From: Gammaproteobacteria bacterium UBA7310
Lineage (GTDB): Bacteria > Pseudomonadota > Gammaproteobacteria > Pseudomonadales > Ketobacteraceae
Direction of reading: 5' to 3'
Length of the DNA stretch: 41,495 nt
Assembly (NCBI GenBank): GCA_002471665.1
Contig: DKQK01000054.1
Location: 1 to 41,495 of the forward strand
Both the position numbers and the translations under genes were made by a program. The notes beneath the pieces are model-generated. The model made no database searches and was not told the DNA's origin. It saw nothing but the letters and a program-made list of their open reading frames with translations. Positions 1 through 8,617 of this stretch are shown piece after piece (positions within the stretch are counted from its first letter, which is position 1; every line of letters starts with the position of its first letter).

Positions 1-684
1 CACCAACGGTGCCACGTTGGCCGGGTCATAGTAGTCAAAGCCGTCTTCCGGTTTGCGCATCATGTCCGCAAACACCTCTTCGGTCATGCCGGTGCGGGCT
101 GCGGGGGCCAGCGCGTTGGCGGTGACACCATAGCGGCGCAGTTCCGCCGCCTGATTCAATGTGAGGGAGGCGATGCCCCCCTTGGCGGCAGCATAGTTGG
201 ATTGCCCCACAGAGCCATTAAGCCCGGCGCCGGAGGACGTATTGATAATGCGGGCATCCACCTTCTCGCCCTGTTTGCTGCGATCGCGCCAGTAATGCAC
301 GGCGTGGCTGCTGATGCAGAAGTGGCCTTTCAGATGCACGGCAATCACGGCATCCCAATCCGCCTCACTCAGGGAGGCGAACATGCGATCGCGACAAATA
401 CCGGCGTTGTTCACCACCGCGTGCAGATCACCAAAGCATTCAATGGCCTGTTTTACGGCATTGGCGGAATCATCGTAGTTTGTGATGTCGGAGGTATTGG
501 CAATCGCCTCACCACCGGCTGTCTTGATGGCATCCACCGTGGTTTGGGCGGCAGCGGCATTGATGTCGTTTACCACCACCTTGGCACCTTCTGCGGCCAG
601 GGCCTTGGCATAAGCCGCCCCCAATCCACCACCGGCGCCGGTGATGATGACCACTCTGTCTTTACATATCGCTGAGCTTGGCAT
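1..684 (-). CDS. SDR-family 3-hydroxyacyl-CoA dehydrogenase-like protein (C-terminus beyond window)
   Basis: This is the last visible gene of the leftward ring C/D operon. It starts at the ATG at 684 and stays open to base 1, so 228 residues are seen and the C-terminus is missing. The N-terminus carries the Rossmann motif TGAGGGLG (about residues 15-22), followed by VVVND, NNAG and the SDR catalytic pair: a Ser in NTSSGAG and Tyr/Lys in YAAAK. The text resembles the MFE-2/17beta-HSD4-type SDRs found in steroid clusters (Rv3548c-like in the mycobacterial KstR2 regulon). A role oxidising or reducing a hydroxyacyl-CoA intermediate of HIP breakdown is inferred from position; it could instead fill the IpdF role. 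The gap from the thiolase gene is only 36 bp, which supports co-transcription. Confidence 0.85.
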   Translation of the reverse strand, partial: MPSSAICKDRVVIITGAGGGLGAAYAKALAAEGAKVVVNDINAAAAQTTVDAIKTAGGEAIANTSDITNYDDSANAVKQAIECFGDLHAVVNNAGICRDRMFASLSEADWDAVIAVHLKGHFCISSHAVHYWRDRSKQGEKVDARIINTSSGAGLNGSVGQSNYAAAKGGIASLTLNQAAELRRYGVTANALAPAARTGMTEEVFADMMRKPEDGFDYYDPANVAPLV

Positions 685-720
685 AATGGTTCGCTCCAGA
701 ATCCGGTTTTTGATCCGTGG

Positions 721-1869
721 TTATAATTTTTCGATGATGGTGACGTTGGCCTGGCCACCGCCTTCGCACATGGTTTGCAATCCGTAACGGCCACCGCTGC
801 GCTCCAGTTCATGGAGCAAGGTGGTCATCAGCTTGGTGCCGGTGGCGCCCAAGGGATGGCCCAAGGCGATGGCGCCGCCGTTGACATTGGTTTTGGCGTG
901 ATCGTAATCAAGCTCCTGCAACCAGGCCAAAGGTACCGAGGCAAAGGCTTCGTTAATCTCCACCAGATCGATATCGTTCATGGTCATGCCCGCTTTCTTC
1001 AGGGCATAACGGGTGGCGGGAATGGGTGCGGTGAGCATCCAGATGGGATCTTCTGCGCGCACGGAAATATGATGAATGCGGGCCCTGGGTGTAAGGTTGT
1101 AACGCTTCAGGGCCTGCTCCGACACAATCAGCATGGCGGATGCGGCATCACAGGTTTGCGATGAAACCCCGGCGGTGACTTTGTCGCAGCCGAACAGAAA
1201 ATCCAGTTCCGCCATTTTTTCCAATGAGGTGTCCCTTGGTGTTTCATCCATGGTGACGCCTTCCAGCGGTACGATCTCGCGATCGAAACGGCCTTCGGCG
1301 ATGGCGCGCAGGGCACGCTGGTGGGACTCGTAGGAGAATTCTTCCAATGCCCGGCGGGACAGATTCCATTTGTCGGCAATCATCTGGGCCGAGCGGAACT
1401 GTGTGGGTGGCTGATCGCCATAGCGGGCAACCCAACCTTTTGAGCCGGTGAAGGGATCGCTGAAGCCCAGGGGTTCCGCTGCCATCATGGCAGATGAGAT
1501 CGGAATCTGGGTCATGGTCTGCACACCACCGGCAATCACCACATCCATGGTGCCGGACATCACCGCCTGGGCGGCAAAATGCACCGACTGCTGGGAAGAG
1601 CCGCACTGACGATCAATGGTGGTGCCGGGCACTTCATCACTTAAGCCGGCGGCAAGCCAGCACGTGCGGGCGATATCACCGGCCAAGGGCCCGATGGTAT
1701 CGACACAACCGAAGATCACGTCATCGTATTCGTTATCCGGTATCGGGTTGCGCGCTACCAGACTGCGCAACACATGGGCACCCAGGTCGGCACCGTGAAC
1801 ATGGGCCAGCCCCCCTTTGCGGCGGCCGGTGGGGCTGCGCAGTGCATCTACAATATAGGCTTCAGCCAT
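721..1869 (-). CDS. fadA6: Acetyl-CoA acetyltransferase / steroid 3-ketoacyl-CoA thiolase, FadA6-like
   Basis: A 382-residue thiolase of normal family length. All catalytic elements are present: nucleophilic Cys89 in DRQCGSSQQ, the NEAFA motif, His338 in GHPLGATG and Cys368 in CEGGG. In the actinobacterial HIP pathway FadA6 thiolyses the open-chain 3-keto product left after both rings are opened (6-methyl-3,7-dioxodecanedioyl-CoA). The neighbours (two acyl-CoA dehydrogenases, EchA20-like, IpdC, IpdAB) are the same pathway partners, so this assignment is favoured over a general acetoacetyl-CoA thiolase. The start is an ATG 26 bp after the upstream acyl-CoA dehydrogenase stop. Substrate identity is inferred; the thiolase fold and active site are read directly. 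Confidence 0.9.
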   Translation of the reverse strand: MAEAYIVDALRSPTGRRKGGLAHVHGADLGAHVLRSLVARNPIPDNEYDDVIFGCVDTIGPLAGDIARTCWLAAGLSDEVPGTTIDRQCGSSQQSVHFAAQAVMSGTMDVVIAGGVQTMTQIPISSAMMAAEPLGFSDPFTGSKGWVARYGDQPPTQFRSAQMIADKWNLSRRALEEFSYESHQRALRAIAEGRFDREIVPLEGVTMDETPRDTSLEKMAELDFLFGCDKVTAGVSSQTCDAASAMLIVSEQALKRYNLTPRARIHHISVRAEDPIWMLTAPIPATRYALKKAGMTMNDIDLVEINEAFASVPLAWLQELDYDHAKTNVNGGAIALGHPLGATGTKLMTTLLHELERSGGRYGLQTMCEGGGQANVTIIEKL

Positions 1870-1895
1870 CTTTCATCTCACTTAAATACGCTTTG

Positions 1896-2960
1896 TTAAT
1901 GTTGTTCGCCAAAGGTTTTGTCGGCACCGATCTTGGCGTTGGGATTCATCAACCATTGGTGCAGGCGATTTTTATGGAACCCCGAATGGCCCCAGAATTT
2001 ATCCAGCGCCCAGGCCCGCTTCATCCAGATGTGGAGATTGCATTCCCAGGTATAACCCATGGCGCCGTGGGACTGAATGCCGTTTTTTGCAGCCAGTAAT
2101 GCCGCTTCACCGGCCGCCACTTTGGCGTGGGACACCGCAAAATCGGCGTGCACCGGGCGCTGACTGACGGTATAGGCGGCACGGTACAATGCCGGTTTGG
2201 CAAACTCGGTTTTAACCGCACAGTTGGCCATGTGATGTTTCAACGCCTGATTGGCCCCGATCGCGCGGCCGAACTGATGACGCTCCGTGGTGTATTGCAC
2301 AGTCATATCCACCATGGCTTCTGCCAGGCCAATCAACTGCGCTGCCATGCCCAATGCACCCCGATTCAGGGTCGCTGCCATGGCGGATACCCCCGGTGCG
2401 CCATTCACCAGACGGGTCTCTTCCTCGGCCCGCCAGTCCACCTTGAACAGGCGGCGGCTGGGATCCACACTCTGCAGCGGTATCAGAGTCACCCGCTCCC
2501 GTTCCACCAGATGGTATTCATTACCACTGGGCAACAGCAGATAGTCGGCAATGTGGGCATCGCTCACAGTGGGATTTACTGCATGCCCCACCGCTACCCG
2601 ACGCTCACCGCTGGCAATTTTTTCCAGCAGGGTGGCGCAGCGGGTATCCCGTTGTGCCTGGCATGCCAATAGCGGGGTTGCCACCAATGCGGTTTCCACC
2701 AGGGGTTCGCACAACGCCACCCGGCCGCATTCCTGTGCCAGCAACACAAAATCCAATTCGTTCATGCCCAGGCCACCGTAAGATTCCGGCACCAGCATGG
2801 CCGTAAGGCCCAGCTCCACCATTTTCTGCCACAGGCCGGGGTCACGGCCGGTATCAGTATCCCAACCACTACGAATCTGATCGGCGCTGATTTCCTTATG
2901 CAGGAACTGTTTAACGTTATCGCACAACACCCGTTGATCATCGCTGAAGGTAAAATCCAT
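1896..2960 (-). CDS. Acyl-CoA dehydrogenase family protein (smaller subunit of a pair)
   Basis: A 354-residue acyl-CoA dehydrogenase. It begins MDFTFSDDQ and has the N-terminal helical domain with VPESYGGLGM, a short middle beta domain and a C-terminal domain with RHQFGRAIGANQA and HGAMGYTWE. It lacks the usual middle-domain FAD-contact text (WSEPGAGSD-type) seen in its neighbour. This is common in heteromeric steroid acyl-CoA dehydrogenases (FadE/ChsE/ScdC-type alpha2beta2 enzymes), where one subunit carries less of the active site. It lies 18 bp after the other dehydrogenase gene, as expected for subunits of one complex. The likely role is an alpha,beta-desaturation of a HIP-CoA-derived thioester. 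Which of the FadE30-33 roles it fills cannot be told from sequence reading alone. Confidence 0.88.
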   Translation of the reverse strand: MDFTFSDDQRVLCDNVKQFLHKEISADQIRSGWDTDTGRDPGLWQKMVELGLTAMLVPESYGGLGMNELDFVLLAQECGRVALCEPLVETALVATPLLACQAQRDTRCATLLEKIASGERRVAVGHAVNPTVSDAHIADYLLLPSGNEYHLVERERVTLIPLQSVDPSRRLFKVDWRAEEETRLVNGAPGVSAMAATLNRGALGMAAQLIGLAEAMVDMTVQYTTERHQFGRAIGANQALKHHMANCAVKTEFAKPALYRAAYTVSQRPVHADFAVSHAKVAAGEAALLAAKNGIQSHGAMGYTWECNLHIWMKRAWALDKFWGHSGFHKNRLHQWLMNPNAKIGADKTFGEQH

Positions 2961-2978
2961 GCCTTGCTACCTCTTACT

Positions 2979-4142
2979 CTATTTGCGTGGCATGCCCAGC
3001 AGACGCTCGGCAATGATGTTACGTTGAATTTCGTTGGTGCCGGCGTAGATGGGCCCGGATTGCGCAAACAGGAATCCATCCATCCAGTTACCCACAAGGC
3101 TCTCGGTGTGTTCGCCGGGCAGCAGCTCAGCGTGATGGGCCAGTATGCGCATGGCGGTTTCGTGCATCAGTTGATCCAGCTCTGACCAGAAAATCTTGTT
3201 GACGGACGCCTCAGAGCCGATGCTGCCGCCGTTCATCAAACGGGATGCGGTTTGATAGGTGGATAACGCATAGGCCTCCGCATCCATAAAGGATTTCACC
3301 ACGGCATCCTCCACACTCAGATCCACAATATCGTTTGCGTGTTGGCGATAAAGGGCCACCAGGCGTTTCGCGGTTTCCTGAAACCGGGCCGGGCTGCGCA
3401 ACATCAGGCCCCGTTCAAAGCCGGCGGTGGCCATGGCTATCTGCCAACCTTTGCCTTCATCACCCAACCGGTTGCTGACCGGCACACGCACATCGTCAAA
3501 AAAGATTTCGGCAAATCCCGGCAAGCCGTTGAGCTGGGGGATGGGGCGTACCGTAATGCCCGGCGCATCCAGCGGCACCAGAATAAAAGACAGACCGTGG
3601 TGACGTTCAGAATCAGGGTCGGTGCGAAAAATACAGAATACCCAATCGGCAAACACCGCACGGGTGGACCAGACCTTCTGCCCATTGAGAACATACTCAT
3701 TTCCGTCGCGCAGGGCTTTGGATCGAATCGCGGCCATATCACTGCCGGCACCGGGTTCAGACCAACCCTGCGCCCACATGTCTTCACCGCTGGCCATGCG
3801 GGTAATGAAGCGTTCTTTCTGTTGGCTGGTGCCGTATTCCATGAGCGTGGGGCCAAGCAAAAATATGCCATTCTGATTGACCCGCAACGGAGCCTGGGCA
3901 CGATAATATTCTTCTTCAAAAATCAGCCATTCAATCAAATTGCAACCACGGCCCCCGTATTCCTTGGGCCAGGTCACCATACCCCAGTTGCCTTGCGCCA
4001 GGGTTTGTTCCCACTGCCGGTGCTGCTCGAATCCTTCCCGAGTATCGAAGGATTTCAGGGCGGTAGCCGGTACGTTTTCCTGCAACCATTGCCGCACCTC
4101 GTGGCGAAACGCAATCTGCTCTGGCGTGTAATTCAGATCCAT
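2979..4142 (-). CDS. Acyl-CoA dehydrogenase family protein (FadE30-like, larger subunit)
   Basis: A 387-residue acyl-CoA dehydrogenase. The start is set at the ATG at 4142 (MDLNYTPEQ), which has a GAGGG ribosome-binding site 9-13 bases upstream. A longer open frame running back to 4298 would overlap the crotonase gene and has no such site. Seen motifs are WPKEYGGRG, the FAD/substrate signature GWSEPGAGSDM, the middle beta domain, and C-terminal IYAGTNEIQRN. In that last motif the residue aligned with the MCAD catalytic Glu is Ala, so the base must come from elsewhere, as in many steroid and long-chain FadE proteins. It is probably a partner of the 354-residue subunit downstream and acts early on HIP-CoA. 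Confidence 0.9.
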   Translation of the reverse strand: MDLNYTPEQIAFRHEVRQWLQENVPATALKSFDTREGFEQHRQWEQTLAQGNWGMVTWPKEYGGRGCNLIEWLIFEEEYYRAQAPLRVNQNGIFLLGPTLMEYGTSQQKERFITRMASGEDMWAQGWSEPGAGSDMAAIRSKALRDGNEYVLNGQKVWSTRAVFADWVFCIFRTDPDSERHHGLSFILVPLDAPGITVRPIPQLNGLPGFAEIFFDDVRVPVSNRLGDEGKGWQIAMATAGFERGLMLRSPARFQETAKRLVALYRQHANDIVDLSVEDAVVKSFMDAEAYALSTYQTASRLMNGGSIGSEASVNKIFWSELDQLMHETAMRILAHHAELLPGEHTESLVGNWMDGFLFAQSGPIYAGTNEIQRNIIAERLLGMPRK

Positions 4143-4158
4143 ACAATACTGCCCTCTA

Positions 4159-4920
4159 TCAACCCTGTGCGTCGTTAAAGTTGGCACCGCGCTTTTCCAC
4201 AAACGCATCGCGAGCCTCCTGGGAATCCTCGATGCGATACGCTTCCAGGGTAAAACCCTGCTCCCAACGGTATTTGTCTTCCAGGCTGCCATCCTCAATG
4301 CCGGTGAGCGCTTCCTTGGCCAGTTGAATCATGGGTGAACTTTTCTCGGCGATCTTAGCGGCAATGGCCATCGCCTCTTCCCGCAAGCGGGCCAACGCCA
4401 CTACCCGTTCCACCGCACCCAGGCGGTAAGCTTCCTGGGCGTCAATGAAGTCACCGGTGTAATACATGTAACGCACTTTCTGTACCGGAAACATGCGCTG
4501 CAGATGGGCGCCACCGCCCATGGCGCCGCGATCCACTTCCGGCACGCCAAAGCGCGCACACTCAGATGCCACGATAATGTCCGCAGCACCGGAGATACCA
4601 ATACCGCCACCCAGTACAAAGCCGTGCAGCGCCACAATCACCGGCTTGGGATTGAGGTGAATGGATTTGAACGTGTCGTAATTGCCCTTGTTCACCGCCA
4701 CAATCTTGTTGCTGTCTGCCGCCAACTCTTTTATGTCCACACCGGCGCAAAAGCCTTTGCCTTCGGCCCGGATCACAATCACTTTAACGGCGGAATCCTG
4801 GCCCAATTCATCCAGGCGCCGGGAAATAGCCGCCCATTCCTCACTGTTAAACGCATTCACCGGGGGTTTGCAGAACACCAGTTCCGCAATACCATTTTCG
4901 ATCACAGTTTCAAATGCCAT
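4159..4920 (-). CDS. echA20: Enoyl-CoA hydratase/crotonase family, EchA20-like ring hydrolase
   Basis: A 253-residue crotonase-fold protein. The fold is shown by the oxyanion-hole motifs CAGVDIKEL and HGFVLGGGIGISGAADI and by FGVPEVDRGAMGGG. The preferred start is the ATG at 4920 with GGGGA just upstream; an in-frame TTG four codons earlier is less convincing. In actinobacteria EchA20 hydrolyses one of the last two steroid rings of the dioxo-indene-carboxyl-CoA intermediate, before IpdAB opens the other. Placement beside ipdC, ipdAB and fadA6 strongly suggests the same job. A plain hydratase acting on an enoyl-CoA of this pathway (ScdY-like) is the main alternative. It lies 59 bp from ipdC and 16 bp from the next gene. 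Confidence 0.85.
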   Translation of the reverse strand: MAFETVIENGIAELVFCKPPVNAFNSEEWAAISRRLDELGQDSAVKVIVIRAEGKGFCAGVDIKELAADSNKIVAVNKGNYDTFKSIHLNPKPVIVALHGFVLGGGIGISGAADIIVASECARFGVPEVDRGAMGGGAHLQRMFPVQKVRYMYYTGDFIDAQEAYRLGAVERVVALARLREEAMAIAAKIAEKSSPMIQLAKEALTGIEDGSLEDKYRWEQGFTLEAYRIEDSQEARDAFVEKRGANFNDAQG

Positions 4921-4979
4921 GGGGTTCCCCAATTCTGCCGGGAGACATTACATTCCCAGCTCGGTTGTTGGTTAGTGGT

Positions 4980-6080
4980 TCAGTTGTGTGCCACCAGCTC
5001 GGCACTGTTGGCCGCCGTGCTGGCGGCGGCAAATCGATCGAGCACCGCTTCAGCTTCTGCAACGATCTGCTGTATCAGTTCTTCAACGGCCGGCAAATCG
5101 CCGATGGTGCCGGCGATCTGGCCACTGGGCAGAATTCCCTGCTGGGGATGCCCTTTCACCATGGCTTCCTGAATCATCATGGGGGCATTGGCCGCCATCA
5201 GGGTTTGCCCCAAGGTCATGCCGTTGCTCTGTTTCATCTTCCAGGCGGAACCCAGCATGCCTAAAAGGGAGCCGCCGGTAAGCCGGGTAAAAGCCAGGCC
5301 ATTGCGTACCGCCAGCCACAACATACCCAACGCCGACCGGGTTTCCAGTTGCTGCAGGCACTGATTCAGAATCATGCGCTGCGGCATGCCATCGAGTTTC
5401 CTGCTGACAATAATCTGCTCAGTGGCGGATTTTAGGTATTCCTGTTTGGTGGCGTCCGGCACCGGACATTCCCGGGTCAGCAGAAAGCGGGTGCCCATGG
5501 CGATGCCTTCAGCACCATAGGACAACGCCGCCACCAAGCCGCGCCCATCTTTGAAACCGCCGGCGGCGATTACCGGAACGTTGAGTGCATCCACCACCTG
5601 TGGCAGCAGAATATTGGAAGACACCGAGCCCGTATGGCCGCCCCCTTCACCACCCTGTACCACCACCGCGTCGGCGCCCATGGCCACCGCTTTTTCGGCA
5701 TGCTTTAACGCCCCCACCGTGGGCATACAGACGATGCCGGCCTGCTTGAGTTTTTCCACCGAGCTTTTCGCCGGTGAACGGCTGTAGCTCACCGCGCGCA
5801 CCCGCTGTTGAATACAGATGTCAATGATCTGGTCGGCACCGGGGGCATACATGTGAAAGTTGACACCAAAAGGGCGTGTGGTTTTTTCCTTGATGGCTGC
5901 AATGCCCTGCTCTACCTGCGCCGGGGTCATGACCGCACCGGCCAGAAAACCAAAGCCACCGGCGTTGCAGGTTGCCGCCACCAGATTCGGATCCGCCACC
6001 CAACCCATCGCGGTTTGAATAATGGGGTATTCGCAATCCAGCAACTGGCACAATCTGGTATTCAACACAGGGTTCGTCAT
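4980..6080 (-). CDS. ipdC: Nitronate monooxygenase-family flavoprotein, IpdC-like
   Basis: A 366-residue FMN-dependent TIM-barrel protein of the nitronate monooxygenase/2-nitropropane dioxygenase family. Visible signatures are PIIQTAMGWVADP at the N-terminus, GGFGFLAG, QGGEGGGHTG and the phosphate-binding stretch VIAAGGFKDGRG followed by GTRFLLT. In the HIP pathway IpdC is the flavin-dependent dehydrogenase acting on the 5-hydroxy-methyl-oxo-octahydroindene-carboxyl-CoA intermediate. Its position between the ltp gene (7 bp upstream) and the echA20-like gene matches the KstR2-regulon gene set. True nitronate oxidation is unlikely given this context. Confidence 0.87.
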   Translation of the reverse strand: MTNPVLNTRLCQLLDCEYPIIQTAMGWVADPNLVAATCNAGGFGFLAGAVMTPAQVEQGIAAIKEKTTRPFGVNFHMYAPGADQIIDICIQQRVRAVSYSRSPAKSSVEKLKQAGIVCMPTVGALKHAEKAVAMGADAVVVQGGEGGGHTGSVSSNILLPQVVDALNVPVIAAGGFKDGRGLVAALSYGAEGIAMGTRFLLTRECPVPDATKQEYLKSATEQIIVSRKLDGMPQRMILNQCLQQLETRSALGMLWLAVRNGLAFTRLTGGSLLGMLGSAWKMKQSNGMTLGQTLMAANAPMMIQEAMVKGHPQQGILPSGQIAGTIGDLPAVEELIQQIVAEAEAVLDRFAAASTAANSAELVAHN

Positions 6081-6087
6081 GAGCCGT

Positions 6088-7281
6088 TCACCGCTTCAAG
6101 ATGACAGATGAGCCGTGTCCAAACAGGCCCTGGTTTGCGGTGATACCAACCCTGGCCCCCGCCACCTGACGCGCGCCGGCATCACCACGCAACTGCCAGG
6201 TCAGTTCGCACACCTGGGCAATGGCCTGAGCCGGTACCGCCTCACCAAAACAGGCCAGGCCACCGGATGGGTTGATGGGGAGGCGGCCACCGACCCGGGT
6301 ATCACCCGCCCGCACCAGCTGCGCGGCCTGCCCCCGCTCACACAATTGCAGATCCTCCATCCAATCCAACTCCAGCGCGGTGGAAAGATCATAGACTTCG
6401 GCCACATCCACATCCGCCGGGCCGATGCCGGCTTCTTCATAGGCTTTTACCGGCAATGCCGCACGAAAGCTGTGCGCCGCCACCACGGCGGCGGAATCCG
6501 TAGCAATGTCCGGCATCTCAATTACAGAAGAGGCATAGGTTGGGGTAACGGTGGAAACCGCCGCCACCTTCACCGCATCGGCGCGGCCGATTTTGCGGGC
6601 GAACTCCAGACTGGACACCACCAGGGCAGCGCCACCGTCTGAAGTGGCGCAAATGTCCATCAGGCGTAACGGGTCGGCCACCATGTTGGAGGCCGACACC
6701 TCTTCGGCTGAGAATTTTTTTCGGTAACGGGCATTTTCATTGCGGAACCCATGCTCGGCGTTCTTGACCTTCACCTGGGCAAAGTCATCCTGGGTGTCGC
6801 CGTACAACGCCATGCGGCGGCGGGCATACAGAGCAAAATAGGTTGGATTGGTAATACCCAGACGAAAGCGCACCCAATCCGGATCATCCGGGCGCTCGCC
6901 TTTTTGCGGCGCCAGAAAACCTTTGGGCGTGGTGTCGGCTCCCACCACCAATGCCACATCACAGGCACCGGACAGAATCTTGGCGCGGGCTGCGGCCAAC
7001 GCCTGCGATCCCGAGGCACAGGCCGCATAGCTGGTGTTGACTTCGGCGCCCTGCCAGCCCAATGCCTGGGCGAAGGTGGCGCCGGCCACATAGCCGGGAT
7101 AACCACAACGCATGGTGGCGGCACCGGACACAAAGCCCACATCCTGCCACCGCACACCGGAATCCTCTAAGGCATCGCGGGCGGCTTTAACTCCGTATTC
7201 AACAAAGTTACGGCCCCATTTACCCCAGGGGTGCATGCCCACACCCAGTACGGCGATTTCGTTATTCATACTGCTGCTCAT
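6088..7281 (-). CDS. Lipid-transfer-protein/thiolase-like enzyme (Ltp, SCP-x thiolase family)
   Basis: A 397-residue thiolase-superfamily protein. The start is the ATG at 7281, which overlaps the TGA of the upstream DUF35 gene (ATGA), a sign of translational coupling. Cys88 lies in AACASGSQA, where thiolases keep their nucleophile. The His-containing GHPxG motif is replaced by GGLACFGEAVPA, and the C-terminus has FGHGSSVIL. The stretch EVYDLSTALE matches the Tyr-bearing region used by Ltp2-type retro-aldolases. Ltp enzymes with a DUF35 partner perform retro-aldol cleavage of steroid side chains; thiolase or decarboxylase-like activity is the alternative. Its role inside a ring C/D operon is not obvious (see findings). 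Confidence 0.85.
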   Translation of the reverse strand: MSSSMNNEIAVLGVGMHPWGKWGRNFVEYGVKAARDALEDSGVRWQDVGFVSGAATMRCGYPGYVAGATFAQALGWQGAEVNTSYAACASGSQALAAARAKILSGACDVALVVGADTTPKGFLAPQKGERPDDPDWVRFRLGITNPTYFALYARRRMALYGDTQDDFAQVKVKNAEHGFRNENARYRKKFSAEEVSASNMVADPLRLMDICATSDGGAALVVSSLEFARKIGRADAVKVAAVSTVTPTYASSVIEMPDIATDSAAVVAAHSFRAALPVKAYEEAGIGPADVDVAEVYDLSTALELDWMEDLQLCERGQAAQLVRAGDTRVGGRLPINPSGGLACFGEAVPAQAIAQVCELTWQLRGDAGARQVAGARVGITANQGLFGHGSSVILKR

Positions 7282-7733
7282 AATGGTTTCCACTTCCAGG
7301 TGATGTGCTCCGCCGCCTCGTCTTCAAACAAGGTATCCAGCACCAGTTCCATATCCATACCGGCCTCCAGGTCAGATGGATTGACGCCGGCCACCACCTG
7401 CCCCAACACAATCATTTTTTCTTTTTCCAGTTCCACCGCGGCAATGGTAAAAGGCACGAAGGGATCGGCAGCCACATAGGGTGCCGGGGGCTGGTATGCC
7501 GCATTGGTGAACGACCACACTTTACCGGTGCGGCTTAGCTGCACATCTTCAAAGTGGTCGCCATTGCAGGCGGGGTTCTTGCAAAAGTTCCGGGCACGGG
7601 GAAAGTAAAAGGTGCCGCAATCGGCGCATTGATTACCGATCAGATGGGGCTTTTCATTATCGAGGGTGAACCAGCCTTCCAGGGCCGGTTGCCTGTGTTT
7701 TTTACCAGCTGCCGCGTTAGTTTCTTCACTCAT
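7278..7733 (-). CDS. DUF35 OB-fold, zinc-ribbon acyl-CoA-associated protein (Ltp partner)
   Basis: A 151-residue protein with a rubredoxin-like zinc ribbon (CADCG and CKNPACNG, about residues 35-60) followed by an OB-fold region (GKVWSFTNAAY through the C-terminal acidic stretch). This is the DUF35/YgvD-like architecture that binds CoA thioesters and pairs with Ltp thiolases, as ChsH2-DUF35 pairs with Ltp2. Here the domain stands alone, not fused to a MaoC hydratase. The gene overlaps the ltp start by four bases, so the two products are probably made in equal amounts and form a complex. It is 50 bp downstream of ipdB. Confidence 0.87.
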   Translation of the reverse strand: MSEETNAAAGKKHRQPALEGWFTLDNEKPHLIGNQCADCGTFYFPRARNFCKNPACNGDHFEDVQLSRTGKVWSFTNAAYQPPAPYVAADPFVPFTIAAVELEKEKMIVLGQVVAGVNPSDLEAGMDMELVLDTLFEDEAAEHITWKWKPL

Positions 7734-7783
7734 GTCGTCACCGCTGTCATCAAATTGTAGTGTGCTGCTGCCGGTTCTTTTCG

Positions 7784-8590
7784 TCAGCGCCGATCCCCGG
7801 GAGGATTGTCTTTCAATTGCCTGGCCCGCAGGTTCAACGGATCCATCTGCCCAATGATCTCCATCTGCAATGGGGTGGGGGCTGCGGTGGTTGGCACCTG
7901 CGCCGGTACCTGTACTTCAAAACCGGTATTGTCCAATACCTGCTCCACACTGATTCCCGGATGCAGGCTTATCAGTTGCAGCATGTGTTGCGGCCCGTTC
8001 CAATCCATCACGCACAGATCCGTAATCACCAGCCGAATGTCGATATCATCCAGTGTGTAACCCCGGGGCAGCCGTTGCGGGTTGTAACCCACGGAGCACA
8101 CCACATCGCATTCATCCTCAACAAACACCCGTTTGCTGTGGGCCGGCACAAAAAAAGAATTGGCATGGCTAATGGAATTGCCGGGAAACCCGCGCGCGCC
8201 CAGCATCTGTACCTTGGGTTGCTGATAGGTGCCGCCCAATGCGGAAATATTGGTTTGTCCGTAGCGATCAATCTGCGACGGCCCCACCATGGCATGGCGT
8301 TTGCCGCTCCACACATTGTCGAAGATGCGGGAGAACCCCATCCAGGTTTCCTGCGCCTGGCCCGCGTGCGACTTGCGCCCGCTCACTGGATTAGGCTCAC
8401 TCAACAGATAGGCCTCGGAATCCGTCATCATCATATCCGGGTTGCAGGTTTTCATGGCCAGGCTCGCGGCCAGGCGCGGCAACAACCCAATACCCGTTGC
8501 CAGCACTTCCCCGTCGCCACGAAACGCGTCGGCGGCAGCGGCAATCATCAGTTCCGCCAGGCTGTAATCTTGTACTGTCTGATTCATCAT
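7784..8590 (-). CDS. ipdB: IpdB-like beta subunit of CoA-transferase-family ring-cleaving hydrolase
   Basis: A 268-residue protein of the CoA-transferase subunit B fold, starting MMNQTVQDYSLAELM (the second Met at 8587 is an equally good start). Motifs include GIGLLPRLAA near residues 33-42, DSEAYLL and GPSQIDRYG. IpdAB is related to CoA transferases but is a hydrolase that opens the last steroid ring of the COCHEA-CoA intermediate; no free CoA acceptor is needed. The alpha subunit gene is 27 bp upstream, as usual for the pair. The C-terminal 35 residues are Pro/Gln-rich and probably poorly ordered. The assignment rests on the pair plus the surrounding HIP genes. Confidence 0.9.
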   Translation of the reverse strand: MMNQTVQDYSLAELMIAAAADAFRGDGEVLATGIGLLPRLAASLAMKTCNPDMMMTDSEAYLLSEPNPVSGRKSHAGQAQETWMGFSRIFDNVWSGKRHAMVGPSQIDRYGQTNISALGGTYQQPKVQMLGARGFPGNSISHANSFFVPAHSKRVFVEDECDVVCSVGYNPQRLPRGYTLDDIDIRLVITDLCVMDWNGPQHMLQLISLHPGISVEQVLDNTGFEVQVPAQVPTTAAPTPLQMEIIGQMDPLNLRARQLKDNPPGDRR

Positions 8591-8617
8591 TGTGTTCCCG
8601 TAACGGTCCGCCCGTGT

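Noticed and set aside
4143..4298. N-terminal extension of the 387-residue acyl-CoA dehydrogenase
   Set aside because: It overlaps the end of the crotonase gene and lacks a ribosome site, whereas the ATG at 4142 has GAGGG upstream and begins at the usual family start.
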